DNA of 64,000 bases from Ursus arctos. Lineage: Eukaryota; Chordata; Mammalia; Carnivora; Ursidae. The notes beneath the pieces are model-generated. The model made no database searches, was not told where the DNA came from, and was given only the letters and a program-made list of their open reading frames with translations. Both the position numbers and the translations under genes were made by a program. Of this stretch, positions 1 through 13,493 are shown one piece after another; the first letter of the stretch is position 1, and every line of letters begins with the position of its first letter. The DNA is taken from positions 19,899,501 through 19,963,500 of the forward strand of contig NW_026622841.1 in assembly GCF_023065955.2 (NCBI RefSeq), written 5' to 3'.

Positions 1-1989
1 AGCACAGCCCCCTAACTACTTATGTTTGATCAAATGGAGAGGACAATTTTAACCTCGTTTCAAACCATGAGGTACACTGTGAAATTCAAGTAAACATCAA
101 GGATTTGCCAAGTCTAATTGGAGGCAACGGAGGTTAAAACACTAGAAAAGTATCTCCAAAGACATAAGGTAGACAAAGGATTGATATCCTAAGATATAAA
201 GAGTTGGACTGGGGTTTCCTAGAGTGTAGGGACTGGCACATAGAAGGTTTTGGTGTGAATATAAATTAGTACAAGTTTTCTGAAAAACCACTTAAAATAA
301 TATATCCAAAGTCTTTTTTAACGTGCATAATCTTTGATCCAGCAATTAATGTGTATTAACACACTGCTCAAGAATAACCATTAGCCTTAATATAGACATG
401 CTTCATGTTGACAAGTTTCTGGAGCAACAATATGACTGCACGATGCAAGAGCTGAGATTTTGTGTAACTTGATCTTTGTTCTTTTGCACCAGGGCAGAAA
501 ACAAAGCCCAGGATGCTGTATCATGTGAAACTATAAGCATTTCATTCATGTCTATTGAACTAAAGTCAAAACTAATTGGAAAGAAACTCTTTTTAATCTT
601 TATCACATTTAAATTTTAAAATTCTACAGATGTTGAAAGGTCCTGGGTTTTTTCAAGCTCTTGCTCTTGACTAAAGAAGTAGATGTGTAATTCCTGTCCC
701 GCTGGTCCCAGAAATACTATAAATGTAAGTTACTCTAATGACTTTAGCTACCTGAGTCATGTTCTTCCAATACATATTTTTCATTTCTATGATACATTCT
801 ATAACGCACATATTTAAAACATTTTTCACTTATATGCCTTTTCTTCTTGTTCTCTTTCTCATTTCCAGTCTGTTCCTTTTATTATGTTAAATAGAACTGA
901 GTATTTAAGAGAGGATTCCCTCTTTTAAAAAAGAAGAAATCATGTCCTGTATGGCAAATTTTCAAAAGCAAGCAACACAGAAGTCAGTGACATCCTAGAT
1001 TAGGATGAACAACTTTAATTACTCAAAGGATATAAAATTGAATACATGCTTTAAATCTACTATTGAGGTCCTTAAACCCTGTGCCTCTGACCCAAGTGAC
1101 ACACACATACATCACACATTCAACACCTAATGAAAGAAAGTTCCAGGCAACCCATCCCTATTTATGACCAACGTCTTGACCTCTCTCATCTCATTTCTGC
1201 TTTATGACTTTTCTTGTAGCTATAGTACTCTGGAAAATTCCCCATACTTGCCACCGCCACCACCCCACCCCTTACTGATGACCAATTTGCCATAACTAGT
1301 TTTGATCTTGCATGACTTCTTCAGATATGGTTTTGTCCTTGTCTTTGGACTCCATCCTCTTCGGGCTATTGTGGATGACTAACAATCAAAATGCTGCCCA
1401 AGCCCCTGTTCTGTAACCCACACCCACCTATGTGACACCGACAGGAGTAGCAGCCTGACTTGCCTGGCTTCTCTTGATAAAAGACCATAAACATTCAAAC
1501 TTTCAAATTTGAAGGAAAAAAAAGTTTGAACCAGCACAAAATATCACCTTAACATTTGGTCGAGTAGGAATAGAAGGATATATATATAGAACAAAAACTC
1601 CCTCCCACATGGTCATCGTTATATCAAATAAGTCTGAACATAAAAAAATGGACATCGTTTTTGTGGAGAGGGGCATCTGCTGCCACTTCCACTGGTCCCA
1701 TATAAAGAGACCTCCTCCTAAAACAAGAACGCTATTGTTTGAATTTTGCCAGGGCAACCAGAAAGCCCACTGCATTTATCTTTAAGAAGTGCCTGTTGGC
1801 ATCTTTTCCCACCAGACCATGTCCATTTACCCTAATCAGCAGACACACAAATAAATACATGTCAGTGTTCCAAAGATGGACAACAAATGCAAGTCATGGC
1901 CAGTATGAAAAAAATTAAAGATGCATGCCCTGCTGATTTTGAAAGGAGTGTCTCCTTAATTAATAGTAATTAAAATAATAATTCATATT

Positions 1990-2115
1990 TGTGGATTGCT
2001 TACCATCTGCCAGAGCTTTTGCTAAGTTAGAGGCTTACAAGCATTGTCCTATTTAGTCCTCACCATGACCTATAAGGTAGGAGCTATGATTATCTTCATT
2101 TTGCTTAAGAAGAAA
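1990..2115 (-). repeat. MIR
   Basis: TTACAAGCATTGTCCTATTT, CTCACCATGACCTATAAGGT and TGATTATCTTCATTTTGC are the reversed MIR core. Confidence 0.6.
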
Positions 2116-2116
2116 C

Positions 2117-2342
2117 ATTAGTTAAAAAAAAAAAAAAAGATTTTTTTTTTTAATTTATTTGAGAGCGAGAGAGAGAGCAAGCGTGGAAGGGGGGGGGGAA
2201 AGGGAGGGAGAGAAAGAACCTTAAGCAGGCTCCATGCCCAGAATGAAGCCCAGCATGGCTCTATCTCATGACCCTGAGATCACGACGTGAGCCAAAATTA
2301 AGAGTCAGACATTTAACCAACTGGGCCACCCAGGTGGCCCAA
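2117..2342 (-). mobile_element. Carnivore SINE (SINEC), reverse
   Basis: An A/T-run, AATTTATTTGAGAGCGAG and the reversed head CCACCCAGGTGGCCC identify this tRNA-Lys-derived SINE on the minus strand. It is inserted beside an MIR copy. Confidence 0.85.
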
Positions 2343-3329
2343 GAAACAAAAGCTTAAAGGAGCTGATACACATTCCAAGTCACAAAACATATGAGATAAA
2401 TTTTCAATGATGGAAGAAGGAATAATAGGTCCCAAAGGTCCATTAAGAAGTTATCTCGTCTTTCCAATAAGAGAACAGATACATCAACCCAGTCAGATGA
2501 ATATAAATATTAATTTAAAAAGTCAAAAAGGAAATTATAGAAATTTCTGTATTGACCAATTCCACTGTCTTTAAACATCCTAGAGGAAGTTACTCTCCAA
2601 GAACTTTTAGCTATATTTTTCCTCCTATAGAATTTATAGATTTCTTCTCATGAAGAAAATAGAGAGTAAGAAATCATTATTCCTCAACAGTGTCTATAGC
2701 TTTTTGTGGAGAAAGATATTTTCTTCTTCAGATTTCAACCTTTCAAATTTCATTGCCATTTCAGTTTTCTAATATTTTCTCTCTCTCTCTCAAAATTACC
2801 TCAAACATACATACCTGGAGACATTACCAAGAAATCAATAAGGGAATTATAGAGGAGGAAAAATGACCTGATTTCATTAGATGACCCAAATTTGACAAAC
2901 TCAGATGTTCTGAACCACCATATTTGACAACAGGACTATACAGACTTCAGAGTTAATCAAAACCTCTCCTGTGATAAAGCTACCCACATTCTTAAAAAGA
3001 CTGATGAAGAATGAAGGAAAGATGGGCTGCACCACAGGAATACTTAAAACATATGTGGGCTTGCAACTAATAATGCAAGTTTTCATTTTTTTGTTTTCAT
3101 ATAAATTTTATAAGTGCTAAAATACAAACGAATTCCTGTGCACAGGAAAACATCATGGGGAAGTATGGGACAGAGTAATAAAGGAGCGCTAGAAGACCCG
3201 GTAAGGGTCTGTTTTTGATTTTTCAGAAAATCCACATCATAACTACTCTATCATGGTTCTAAGTACCTCCTAGAACTCAGAAAAGTATCCTCTTAAGAAG
3301 ATTTCCGATTAGGAAGACTGTGGCCTCCC

Positions 3330-3650
3330 ACCCTACATCCTTCCTGTCACATGCCTTCATGATCCCACTTATCCCACTGCCATGATTAACCTCAAAGATC
3401 ATAGTTTAACTTCTCCCACTAGTCATTCCTCTGACAAAGAATCTACCTCTAAGGGGAACTAGTGGGCAACACTGGACTTGTCTTTATCAAAGCACTCATC
3501 ACATCATGTAAGGATGATTCATGGTGAGCTTCCCTGGGGCTAGGGCAAGGTCTTGTTCAGTTTCCATTCCTAAAACTGGCAGTGCGGCACCAGTACCTGA
3601 AAAATAGGAGGTACTCAGTAAATGTTTTTGAAGGAAAGAATAAATTCTGT
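3330..3650 (+). repeat. L2 3' end
   Basis: TGGGGCTAGGGCAAGGTCTT, CAGTACCTGAAAAATAGGAG and CTCAGTAAATGTTTTTGAAG are the L2 tail. Confidence 0.6.
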
Positions 3651-3767
3651 TGGAAAACACTGGCCAAATATGTCATAATATGTCCTCCCATGTTGTTTAT
3701 AAAATGTTGGACTTGGAGGAGTTGAATGTTTCCAGGCTTTTATTCTAGAAATGTTATTTGTCAAACT

Positions 3768-3977
3768 ATTTTTTAATGATATTTATTTATTCATTCATTC
3801 ATTCATTCATGGGGGTGGTGGGGAAGAGCAGAGGAGAAGGACAAGCAGACCCCACGCTGAGCACAGATTCCCAAGGTGGGGCTCCACACGTGGGGCCCGA
3901 TCCCAGGACCCTGAGATCATGACCTGAGCCAAAAACAAGAGTCGGATACTTAACCGACTGAGCCACCCAGGCGCCCC
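3768..3977 (-). mobile_element. Carnivore SINE (SINEC), reverse
   Basis: It ends with the reversed head GAGCCACCCAGGCGCCCC. The tail end carries an (ATTC)n microsatellite at about 3785-3810. Confidence 0.88.
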
Positions 3978-6224
3978 TGCCACACTATTTTTAAATTCAG
4001 TCCTAAACTATAAGAATGAATTGATACAGTGAATGAAGGAGGTGATCTCAGTATGCTTTTCTATTTTAAAAAAGTCACCTGAAGTTAGTTTTCACATCAT
4101 ATCATATAATTTTTCTCTACAAAATAAATGTGTTTAATTTGAACCCTGAATATGCCAATGAGTGCTACAGAGAGATTATCATATATGCCCTTAATTCTGT
4201 CAGTTTCCCCTTACAGTTTAAAGCAAACACACATGCATAAAAGCAGCGTAAGAATAGGTCAATGACATTGTAGGGTAGAAAAATACACCATTCCAAAATG
4301 TAGCACTTTGGCATAAGAATTATTCTGAGCTGAAGGCCACTGAGGAAAAGCAGATACAAGGAAAGCTCCCTGCCCTCCCCCTATTTGCCTCCAACAGGAC
4401 ATAAACTGACAAAGGTGCCCTTCCTCCCTTCTCTACCAGGAAGGACAAAAGTTGATCAGGAGAGACAACATTAGACTCTTGGCGACCTAGAGGAATCTGT
4501 GTAACAAACTTCACTAACTACCCCTTACCTTCCATCAGTTTCCCACATACTGGCCTTTCCACAATTTGCTGCCCCTAGAGACTCAAGGTCCTTTTCCTTT
4601 TGTCCTGTCACTTCTCTAAAAATTTATTATTCTTTGCTAAAATGCTAACCAAACCTCCGAATTACTCATCTCTAGTACTCCCATGTGATACATGCATGAT
4701 GCATATGTTAATAAACATCTGTTTGTTTTCTCTTGTTAATCTGCCTTTCGCCAGTCTGATTTACAGGGCCCCAGCTAGAGAACCTAAAATGGGTAGAGGG
4801 AGAGATTCTCCCTTTCCTTCAGTATCAACCATGTAAAAACTACAATGGCACTTGTGGCAAACCGCGAGTATTTTTGTGCCAGTGACAACTATATTATGCA
4901 TTCTTACGAGGTTTTTCCTATTTGTTTGGTTTGTATGTTTTTTAATTTCCTCGTTACTTACAACCTTTAAGAAAGCATAGCTGAGAGTAATATATTCAGG
5001 AGGAGCAGAGTATGTGGCGAGGCAAGAAAATGGCAACAGCAATAAGCCTATCCTGGAGAACAATACTGAGGGTCCACCATCCACTGTGGGTTTCTAGGGA
5101 TCACTTAGAAAAACCATTAAAAAGTTTGAATTGTTACATATAGATAACTATTTAAAACCACACACAAAATAAAAGGACTTCTTAAAAGGATATTAGAATT
5201 TAAGCCCACTGATAGAAACAGGATATAACTACATTTGGCATTATCTGTCCCAAATTAACTTTGTGGTGAGCTGAACAGTGTTCCTTGTACAAAGAAATAG
5301 TATGGCCTGTTTTATATGAATTGTTTTAGAAAGGAATAAATCCCTGAGATTATCCTTCTCATAAGGCCCGGTGCTGTGGAGATGGGCATGCCACTTAAAT
5401 TCTCTATCTTCTTTGTCAGTTCTAATGATGTGTCTAGACATGCAGAAGGAAGTAAAAAATTGAAGCAATCAACTACATCATTTGGACAGAAAATCACATA
5501 CAGCTGAAATATTGAGTTGATTGGATAAAATGAAATAAACTTCCCGCCAGTCCTCACTTTTCACTGCTTGCTCAGACACAATTCTTGTCTAGGATGTAAT
5601 AACTGGGCTCAAAATTGGCACAAACAAATAATTTGAAAATGTATGCAATTCAGCTAAATCCGCTGGTAGTCAGTTCATCCTCATCACAGAAATAGAGACC
5701 GCTGGTCACGAGGAAATAAACTACCAGTTCTGCATGGTCACAATTCCTTGGCCAGAACCTAAGTTTGCATATATATGACCCCAAAATAACTGGATAGAAA
5801 TTGGCATTTTGGCCAAATACGCAGATCTGATGAACACACAGATATGCCATCTTTGGGTTTTCAGTTTCTCTACATACTTACAAAATAACTATTTCTAAAA
5901 CTTTTCTACAAATATGGAAGCAAGACCAGAACATTAGACATTTGGGTGGGATTTCTGGGGGAGACAGAAAGAAAAGTAGGTTCCAGGAACCTTATACGTA
6001 AGTTACCTCTTACAATCCTCACCAAAAAAAAAAAAATTGCCATTCCTCCAGTCAACAAAAAAACTGCATTTGAGTGCCCGCTACGGCAATACAGTTAATG
6101 TGAAAAGGGAGATGGCCCCTCCTCGCACAGAGTTCACAGGGAGATTGACACTGAGCAAATACTCAATACTAAGCTCTGTGCTCTAATGAAAAGGAGCATA
6201 ATGCTCTGAGAGTATATAACAAAG

Positions 6225-6375
6225 GAAGCTGATCTAGGCTAAGGATCTCTCATTTCAGAGATGAGGCCACAGAAGTTCAGAGAGGTTAAGTAAATTGATC
6301 AAGGTTACATAGCCAAGAAGTTGTAAAGGTAGGATCCTTTCCGGCCTGACTCCAGAGCTCTACACTCTCCCTTAT
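6225..6375 (-). repeat. MIR
   Basis: TTCAGAGATGAGGCCACAGA, AGAGGTTAAGTAAATTGATC and the following core match a reversed MIR. Confidence 0.65.
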
Positions 6376-6549
6376 GTTTCTCTGGGGCTCACTAAGACAA
6401 CTGCATGAAAGAGACAGGACGTAGTCACAAAGCTGGGAAGATTCTTTGCAGTAGATTATACCTCCCTTTCTTCCAGCTCAACAAGTTTAGTATTTCCTAC
6501 AAAGGTCCCTCTAAATCTGAGGAAAAGGTTTACAAATACTTGCAGAATA

Positions 6550-6747
6550 GGAGTGCCTGGGTGGTTCAATCGGTTAAGTGTCTGCCTTCGGTTCAGGTCA
6601 TGATCTCAGGGTCCTAGGATCGAGCCCCAAGTGGGGCTCCTTGCTCAGCGGGGAGTCTCCTTCTCCCTCTCCCTCTACTGCTCCCTACCCCTCGTGAGCT
6701 CTCTCTCTGTGTCTCAAATAAATAAATAAAATCTTTTTAAAAAATCT
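6550..6747 (+). mobile_element. Carnivore SINE (SINEC)
   Basis: Head GAGTGCCTGGGTGGTTCAAT, central box B-like region and tail AATAAATAAATAAAATCTTT then an A-run. Confidence 0.88.
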
Positions 6748-8739
6748 TCACAGAATTGATTAATTCTGATTTTGTTCATACACCACACCTCTCTGGCTCC
6801 ATGCTAGGAGTTGATGTGGGTAGCTGAGCTGGTCCATGAATCCCTGGTTAGCAGTTACCGCTCACCGTCCTATGTTACAAACACCATGCAGGAGATAATT
6901 ATGAAAATACTCCCGAGACCCAGAGCATCACGAGTGAAGAACTTGGCTACTACTCTGTTGTGTTAATTATCATTAGAAATTAGCATTAGGTTGATTTCAC
7001 ACTTCCTGTACTAGTATTAAAGGTGGCACATATTGACCAACTTCTTCATATCTTGGTATGTCACTGTTAGGATGACCCACTGGCCCAGTTTTCAGGAACT
7101 TTCCTAATTTTAACACTGTAAGTCCTAATCCTGAGAAACTCCTCAGGCCCAAACAGGCAAGGACATTTGGGCACCTGAGTCACTATGCTACTCAGGGATC
7201 AGAAAGCTATAGGGTAACTATACATTTTGGAAACACAGGCAAATATATCTATTTGGTGACATGGGATTAAAATACATGGGGTACTCAATGACATACGTGG
7301 AAGTTAAAAGAATTTCCCCTCATTAGCAATGTCTATTTCACTGCAATGTACAAAATGGTTATCAAGCGCATTAATGCAGCACTGCCATCAATCCCTGCAT
7401 ACACATACACACACACATCTAAAATGCATTCATCTCAGATGATTTGTACCTTCAGTATCCATTAAATAAACCTGTGCCTTTAGCCCACACTGGAAGAAAC
7501 AAGCATGGACTCCGTATCTGGGAGGTATGCATGCCACTTCACACAGCCACATAGTCCATCACAGTGTTGGCCAACATCATCTCGCCAGTCCCTTAACTAC
7601 GCCAGGGCAGGGCACCCCTCCCCCAGCAGGCCAAGTACAATCATTACTTGATGTCTTGACAGTCAAACATGATGTGTTTCTAGACTTTATAGCTACACTG
7701 CAGTAAAATGCCTGCTTTTCTGGCTAGTATGAAGCTATGTAGTACATATGATGGCTGTTGTTCCTTTATTCCTTTATTTTTATTTTCACAGATGAAGACC
7801 AATTGACAGGTAAAGTTGTTTGTTTAGTTTTATATTTTCCTACAGAAAGCAAAAGAGGTCAAAACTGATACACACTGAACTCACAATTCTCTGCTTAGTT
7901 CATTTATACCAGTACAATTAGTTATAAAATGTTGAAGACCAAAGTCTAATTATTGTATTAGATCTATAGAGCCTTAACATATTGAGACTCATATTATCAC
8001 CTTCCTCCAAAGCAAAAACAAAACAAAACAATTATAGCTATGACACCAGAAACTTTAACAGATGAGAAAGCAGCTCTACATGGGGTCATGCTATAGTCCA
8101 TCTGAGTCAGTATCTATTCTCTAATAGGCACAATTTCCAGATTCAATTTGTGTACTACATTATGAGCAAAATTCAGCCTTTTGGAATCTTAGCACACCTC
8201 TTAGGTAATCAACAGAAATTTTATGCAATTAACCAAGGACAGATTTTGGACAAAATCAAATAATTATTCCAGGGTGTTACAGGAAACAACCTCACAGCCT
8301 GAAAAACATGTCCATTGTGATTATTATAAGTGATTAAAGTATTTTGCTCTCCTCCTTACAAAAAAAAGTGTAGCTATGTAAATAACACAATGTCATTTTC
8401 TTAGTGTTATTACTTTTGATATTTGATATAAACAAAAACCAATATGTAATAACTTGCTATAAGAAATAAGGTCAGTCTCCATTTTCACACCCCGCTTCAT
8501 CAAGCAGAGAGAACGCCAGTCAAGTCAGAATCACTTTGGAAGGAAGAACACACTTCTTTTGCCACCAGTATTACTTTCTTGCTCAATTCAATCTACTGGA
8601 GGTCCTTTGTGGGCTCATGTTCAGCACACTTCTGAGGATAATCAAGGCATATATTACTGGTTTCAATATTAATTCAACAGCCACCAATTATAGAATATTT
8701 AATGCATATCAGGCTTTGTCTTAGGTTTGCTGCACAAAC

Positions 8740-8890
8740 TATTATAAATCCTTACAACTATGAATGATAGGAATTGTTTTTTTTTAATTTTACTGATAAG
8801 GAAAGAAGCACAGAGGGGGCTGATTAACTGCCAAGATCACCCAACAGGAAGCAGCAGTAACAGGATCAGGGCACACGTGTGTCAGATTCT
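8740..8890 (-). repeat. MIR
   Basis: TTTACTGATAAGGAAAGAAG and CTGCCAAGATCACCCAACAG resemble a reversed MIR. Confidence 0.6.
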
Positions 8891-9079
8891 GTTCACATAT
8901 CTGTGTATATAGCACGACACTCTGAAGTGTTAAAATATGGCATAAATTAATATTTTTGCTTCTCTCAGAATTCTCTTTTTAAAAAGAGTTCTTAATTTCG
9001 TAAAACATCAGGTTTTTTTGTTTTTTAAGTGGGGGCACAAATGAGTTATCCAGACTATTTTTCCTGTGACATTTGAATG

Positions 9080-9510
9080 TTTTTTTCCAGTGTGTTTGTG
9101 TTTTATTGATGCGGATTCTCCTCCCTTGACCGCGGATTCCCGCAGCGGGTACAGCCGCTCCTTCTGCTGCTGCTTCTTGGTAGTCAGGTTCTCCCCCTGC
9201 TTGTTCAGCTGGCAGCACCTGGCACGTGTCATCTGGGGCCGCAGATCCAGGGGCTTGTACTGCTTACTCTCGTAGAATTTCCTGAGTTCTCTTGCGGAGT
9301 CTGGTGGGTGACGGCGAGAACACTGGCGAGGGGTTTCGAACAACTCGGATCCTGGAGAGCTGGGAAGCCGCACAGCCTGTGGCTCCGGCGGCCCTCAGCT
9401 GGGACAGCTCCACCTCCAGCTCTTCTACCAGTTTAAGCAGCGCCTCCCTTGCAGGGAGAAGGTCTCCAGCCTTAACTCAGCCAAGTCTGCACAATCTGCC
9501 ACCGCCACCG
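9080..9510 (-). pseudogene. RPL35: Processed pseudogene of ribosomal protein L35
   Basis: Read on the minus strand, an intronless sequence matches the RPL35 mRNA. The start codon equivalent is TTG (9484). Downstream are [17 protein letters not shown], a [14 protein letters not shown] block and a degenerate C-terminus. The stop is lost and AATAAA follows at 9107-9102, then a short A-run. Frameshifts separate the N-terminal half from the C-terminal half. The parent encodes a large-subunit protein; this copy lacks a start and is broken. Confidence 0.88.
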
Positions 9511-12350
9511 AGGGAAGGAGCAATATTTGAAATATTTCAAACATTCGACACTAAATTTAAAAAATTCTGAAGCTGATCAGAACGTTAAAACCCAAATAAC
9601 AGGAGACAGCTAATGTTTTACAATTGTAAAAAAACTAGAAATAGATGTGCTAAGTATTAGAATGAGGTAATTACTGAAGTTAAGCACTAAATTTAGTTCT
9701 GCATCTCTGTTAGTTCTATAAAATAGGTAAAAAAGGGAGAGTCTATAATTCTAATTACTCATTTTATAAAAAATGAAAGTTTTCTTCAAAGAGTCAAAAA
9801 AATTTTTTCTGCCAATAAATCCTTAAAGGGATTTTTAAAAATTACTACCATTTAGTGAGTGTCCACTCTATGCTAGGCCCTGGGCTTGGCAGAATACATA
9901 TATTACCTTTGAAGAAGAACAAACATCTTTTCAATCCTTTTGACAGGCGCATGGAATAAAAGAAAATATCTTTGACTCTAGTTTTGCCGTTGTTCTGATT
10001 CATTCTTCAGATGCGTATTTTTTATCTGCTTTCTATTTAAAAAGTACTATGTAGCATTAACTGTTAATGCAGGAAGAGCATTTCTGGAAATTAAGACAAA
10101 TAAAAGATGATGCAGCCTGGCAAGTTTTGATTTCTGAGGCCGAGTGCAGGAATAGAATGAAAAAAACTAGAGAAAAAAAGAAAATCCTTTTACCAGCTCT
10201 GTGAAATATCAAATACCTTAAGTAAGCATTTGGCATTTGCAAAACTGCACTCAGTTTATAGATGAATTCCTTAATATGTTCCTGTTCCGTGGTGCTCTCT
10301 GTTGCCCAAAAATCCCTGATATGCAAAAAGCAGTGTTAGAATTCTATGGTATTGCTAAAAATTCTCATGTGTAGAATCTGTCATCCTGCCTTTGTTTTAA
10401 TGAGCTGAAGATATATTTTGTAACTTGGAATAGGTAACATCCACTTCAAAACTTGCAAATATATAACTGTTCTTAAAATGGGAAATATCATTCTGTATGA
10501 TGCAATCTACATCACTGCTGTAGGTAAACTTTGAAGTTTGCTTTGTGTTTTATATTCCCCTTCCAGGTTTTTTGGTTTCATTATTTGAGATAAGCAATGC
10601 CTACTTTCTGCAATCCTGTTTCTCTTTGTACTGTCTTAAAGGAAATGAAGAAATGACTAACAAGGCATTTTCACTTTATGTGTTTTTTGTACTGTAACAA
10701 TTTTAATGTTTAGACCCATTCAATCCAGTTGCCATACTTGGAGTGACTTGAACTCAGAGTTTTATGAAGACCACAAATGGATTATATGGAAATAACTGAA
10801 AATACACTACCCTAAAATGTTACATTTACACACACACACAATTTATAATGCAGTTAATTTATAGTCAAAATACATATATATTTTATACACACACTCACAT
10901 AAACACACATACACACAATGAAGGGGATTCAAAGTGTTCAGTCACTGGTGAGAAGAAACCAGGACAACATCTTTGCTCCTAGGCATTCTAGACTCCTCCT
11001 TCTTCTGGGTTCTGTCAATGTTTTCTTGCCGTGTGGCTCAGTTCTGCACTTCAGTGTTCTGGCCTTATATTAAGACCATGTTACAACAGGCAGAAAACCC
11101 ATAGCTTTTCATTAAGAATTTGCTCAAAGCTCATTTTGGGTCACTGTTTGTAATTTACTTTTGTGACAGCTCCCATCCTCCAGAAATCACACTCAAATAC
11201 CCCCCACCGCTTATTTGGGACCAAGCTGGGCTATTCTCTCCTTAAACTAAAAACAATGAGTCCTGGTTGTACGTGCTGTGTTTTCATCTGTGAATGGAGG
11301 AAGTTGTCTCTCCCAGATCTCTTCCAGGTAGGGTCTGAGCTGACACTGGATTATCTATCTGCAGAAACACAGGATCCTGACATGTCTAGGTAACTCTATT
11401 AAGTCCACTCTTCAACTGGTCTTCGGCTCAGGGCATTCCTTTATAATTATTTCAAGCCCTCCTATTGTGAGCTATCCCATATCTCCCCATGTGAGAAGCA
11501 TGTTCCTTGTGTTGCACTAAACTACTCTGCTGTGAGCCCTGTTGTCTAAATGTTATTGTCCTCCTTTCAATTTATCTGAAATACCAAATGGCTGGTTTGA
11601 GAGAACTGAACACTAACCCACAGCAGTTCTGTGTCTGTGAGCTCATTTATTCATGTTCACAAGCTCATTTCCCTTGGTCAGTATTTCTCAAAGAGTAGTC
11701 TACACATCAGAATCTCCTGCCGAGGTCATTAGAAATGCAGACCCCTAGGCCCTACTTCTTAAATTAGAATCTCTCAGGGATGGGGACAGATCAAGGTGTT
11801 AGCGTTTTTGTTTTGTTTTCTTTTTCATTTTCTTGTTTGTGTGCTTTTGTTTTTTAATTTCCCAGGATGAACCCGGTTTAGTGATTTATATCTTCAGGAG
11901 AATTACTTAAACCCTCTCAGTTTCCCTGAGCCTTGGTGTTGTCAGCTGCAAAATGGGAAGAATAAAAACCACCATTCGGGACTATTTGGTGTAGTACATG
12001 GTTCATGTTCAGTTCGACAAATGATAGACTTTTTTTTTTCATTTGCTGGATTGCTATTGGGTTTGGGGCTTCAAGGGGTTTTTTGGTAACTATGGCAGGA
12101 ATTTATACCCAGCAGCCTCTGCTGCCTATGAACAGAAATAAAAAGGCAGAGGCCAACAGGTGTTCTAAATTCCTCTATGAACAATGGATCATTTTAATAA
12201 TATTTTACTTATTATTGGAAAAAAAAACAAGAAACACACAGCGGGTTGCTGATTTAAACTTCAACATGAGCTAAGTAGGAGTCGTAAGTAAAGAGCATGT
12301 GCTGGCCTATCCAAAGGGGGCTTGTTAAGATACTGGCTTTTAACTTTATA

Positions 12351-12804
12351 TGTTAACTTGGCTGGGCCATGTGGTGCCCAGATTTGGCCAAACATTATTC
12401 TGAGTGTTTCAGTCAGAGTGTTTGGGAATGAGATTAACATTTAAATTGGTGGACTCTGAGTAGAGTAGGCTGCCCCCCATAATGTAGGTGGGTCTCATCC
12501 AATCGACTGAAGGCCTGAATAGAACAACAAAATAAAAACAAAACAACAGTAAAAACAAAAACAGCCTCCCCTGAGCAATAGAAAATTCTCCAGGACACTG
12601 ACTTCAGACTTCATCTGCAACACTGGCTCTTCCAAGTTCTACAGCAGAATGCCTTTGAACTTAAACTGGAACATCAGCTCTCCTGGGTCTCCACCCTGCC
12701 AGCCTTCCAACTGCAGCTGCAGCATCAGCAGCCTGGCAGCCCACTCTGCAGATTTCAGACTGGCCGGGCTCCATTATTATGTGAGCAATCCCATATAATA
12801 CATC

Positions 12805-12846
<42 letters not shown>

Positions 12847-12877
12847 ATTGGTTCTGTTTCTCTGGAGAGCCCCGACA
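12351..12877 (+). mobile_element. Old LTR-like element with internal (CA)n
   Basis: It starts TGTTAACTTGGCTGGGCCAT and ends CTGGAGAGCCCCGACA, giving TG...CA ends. The middle carries TAACATTTAAATTGGTGGAC and CATCCAATCGACTGAAGGCC. A (CA)n tract has grown at 12807-12842. I take it as a solitary old mammalian LTR-type repeat with no coding content; the family name is uncertain. Confidence 0.55.
12807..12842. repeat. (CA)n microsatellite
   Basis: About 18 uninterrupted CA units lie inside the old LTR-like element. Confidence 0.95.
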
Positions 12878-13024
12878 AATACAGAGAACTTAAATAACAG
12901 GCCACATCACAGAACCTTTCTTCTGTAGGGGACGGGAAGATTTTGAAGATTTTTGAGCCCAGGAATAAGCCCAGGGCTAAGTCAAGCCATAGGAATCTCA
13001 GAGTGGTTTGCAGAATCATTTAGA

Positions 13025-13194
13025 AAGAAGAGACCAGAGAGAAGATGGCAGGGGATTAGGAGGACCCTGCACTCATCTTGCCCCACAAGCACAACTTGGT
13101 AACTATCAAATAATTCTAATACCCTAGAAATCAACCTGAAGACTGAAAGAACAAACTCCACAACTAAAAGGAGAGTAAAAAGAAGAGACCAGAG
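13025..13194 (+). mobile_element. Short L1 5'-end fragment with target duplication
   Basis: The interior (GGAGGACCCTGCACTCATCTT, cut here, ... AACTTGGTAACTATCAAA ... GACCTGAAGACTG-like) resembles the 5' untranslated region of carnivore L1. It is bracketed by the repeat AAAGAAGAGACCAGAG at 13024-13039 and 13179-13194. Insertions normally keep the 3' end of L1, so a 5'-only piece is odd. Confidence 0.5.
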
Positions 13195-13266
13195 GCAGGA
13201 TGGTCAGTTAGGAAGTTACTATGAGTGTTTAGGGTGGTAGCATTGAGATAGACAAGATGGGGATAG

Positions 13267-13493
13267 ATGGAAATTTTTTTTTTAAGATTTTTATCTATTT
13301 ATTTGTCAGAGAAAGAGAGAGCACAAGCAGGGTGAGTGGCAGGCAGAGCAGGCCAAGCAGGCAGAGCAGGAAGAGGGAGAAGCAGGCTCCCCTCTGAGCA
13401 AAGAGCCCGACTCGGGACTCAATCCCAGGACTCTGGGATCATGCCCTGAGGTGAAGGCAGAGGCCCAACTGACTGAGCCACCCAGGCATCCCA
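13267..13493 (-). mobile_element. Carnivore SINE (SINEC), reverse, inserted in another SINE's tail
   Basis: It has a poly-T start, GCACAAGCAGGGTGAGTGGC, and a reversed head ending CCACCCAGGCATCCCA. It directly abuts a second reverse SINE. Confidence 0.88.

Larger units (their letters stand above)
1..9079. other. No gene recognised; repeats only
   Basis: Short reading frames here have no recognisable domains or splice partners. Apart from the SINE, MIR and L2 copies listed separately, the stretch is AT-rich unique DNA with nothing I can name. Confidence 0.6.

Noticed and set aside
3785..3810. Regular short repeats resembling a CRISPR-like or tandem array
   Set aside because: It is only an ATTC microsatellite in a SINE tail. 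A vertebrate genome has no CRISPR arrays.
6550..6630. tRNA-like internal promoter boxes in many places
   Set aside because: They belong to tRNA-Lys-derived SINE heads; no free-standing tRNA gene with an acceptor stem was seen.
12661..13019. Cysteine/valine repeat frames near 12.8 kb
   Set aside because: They are produced by the (CA)n tract read on the minus strand.
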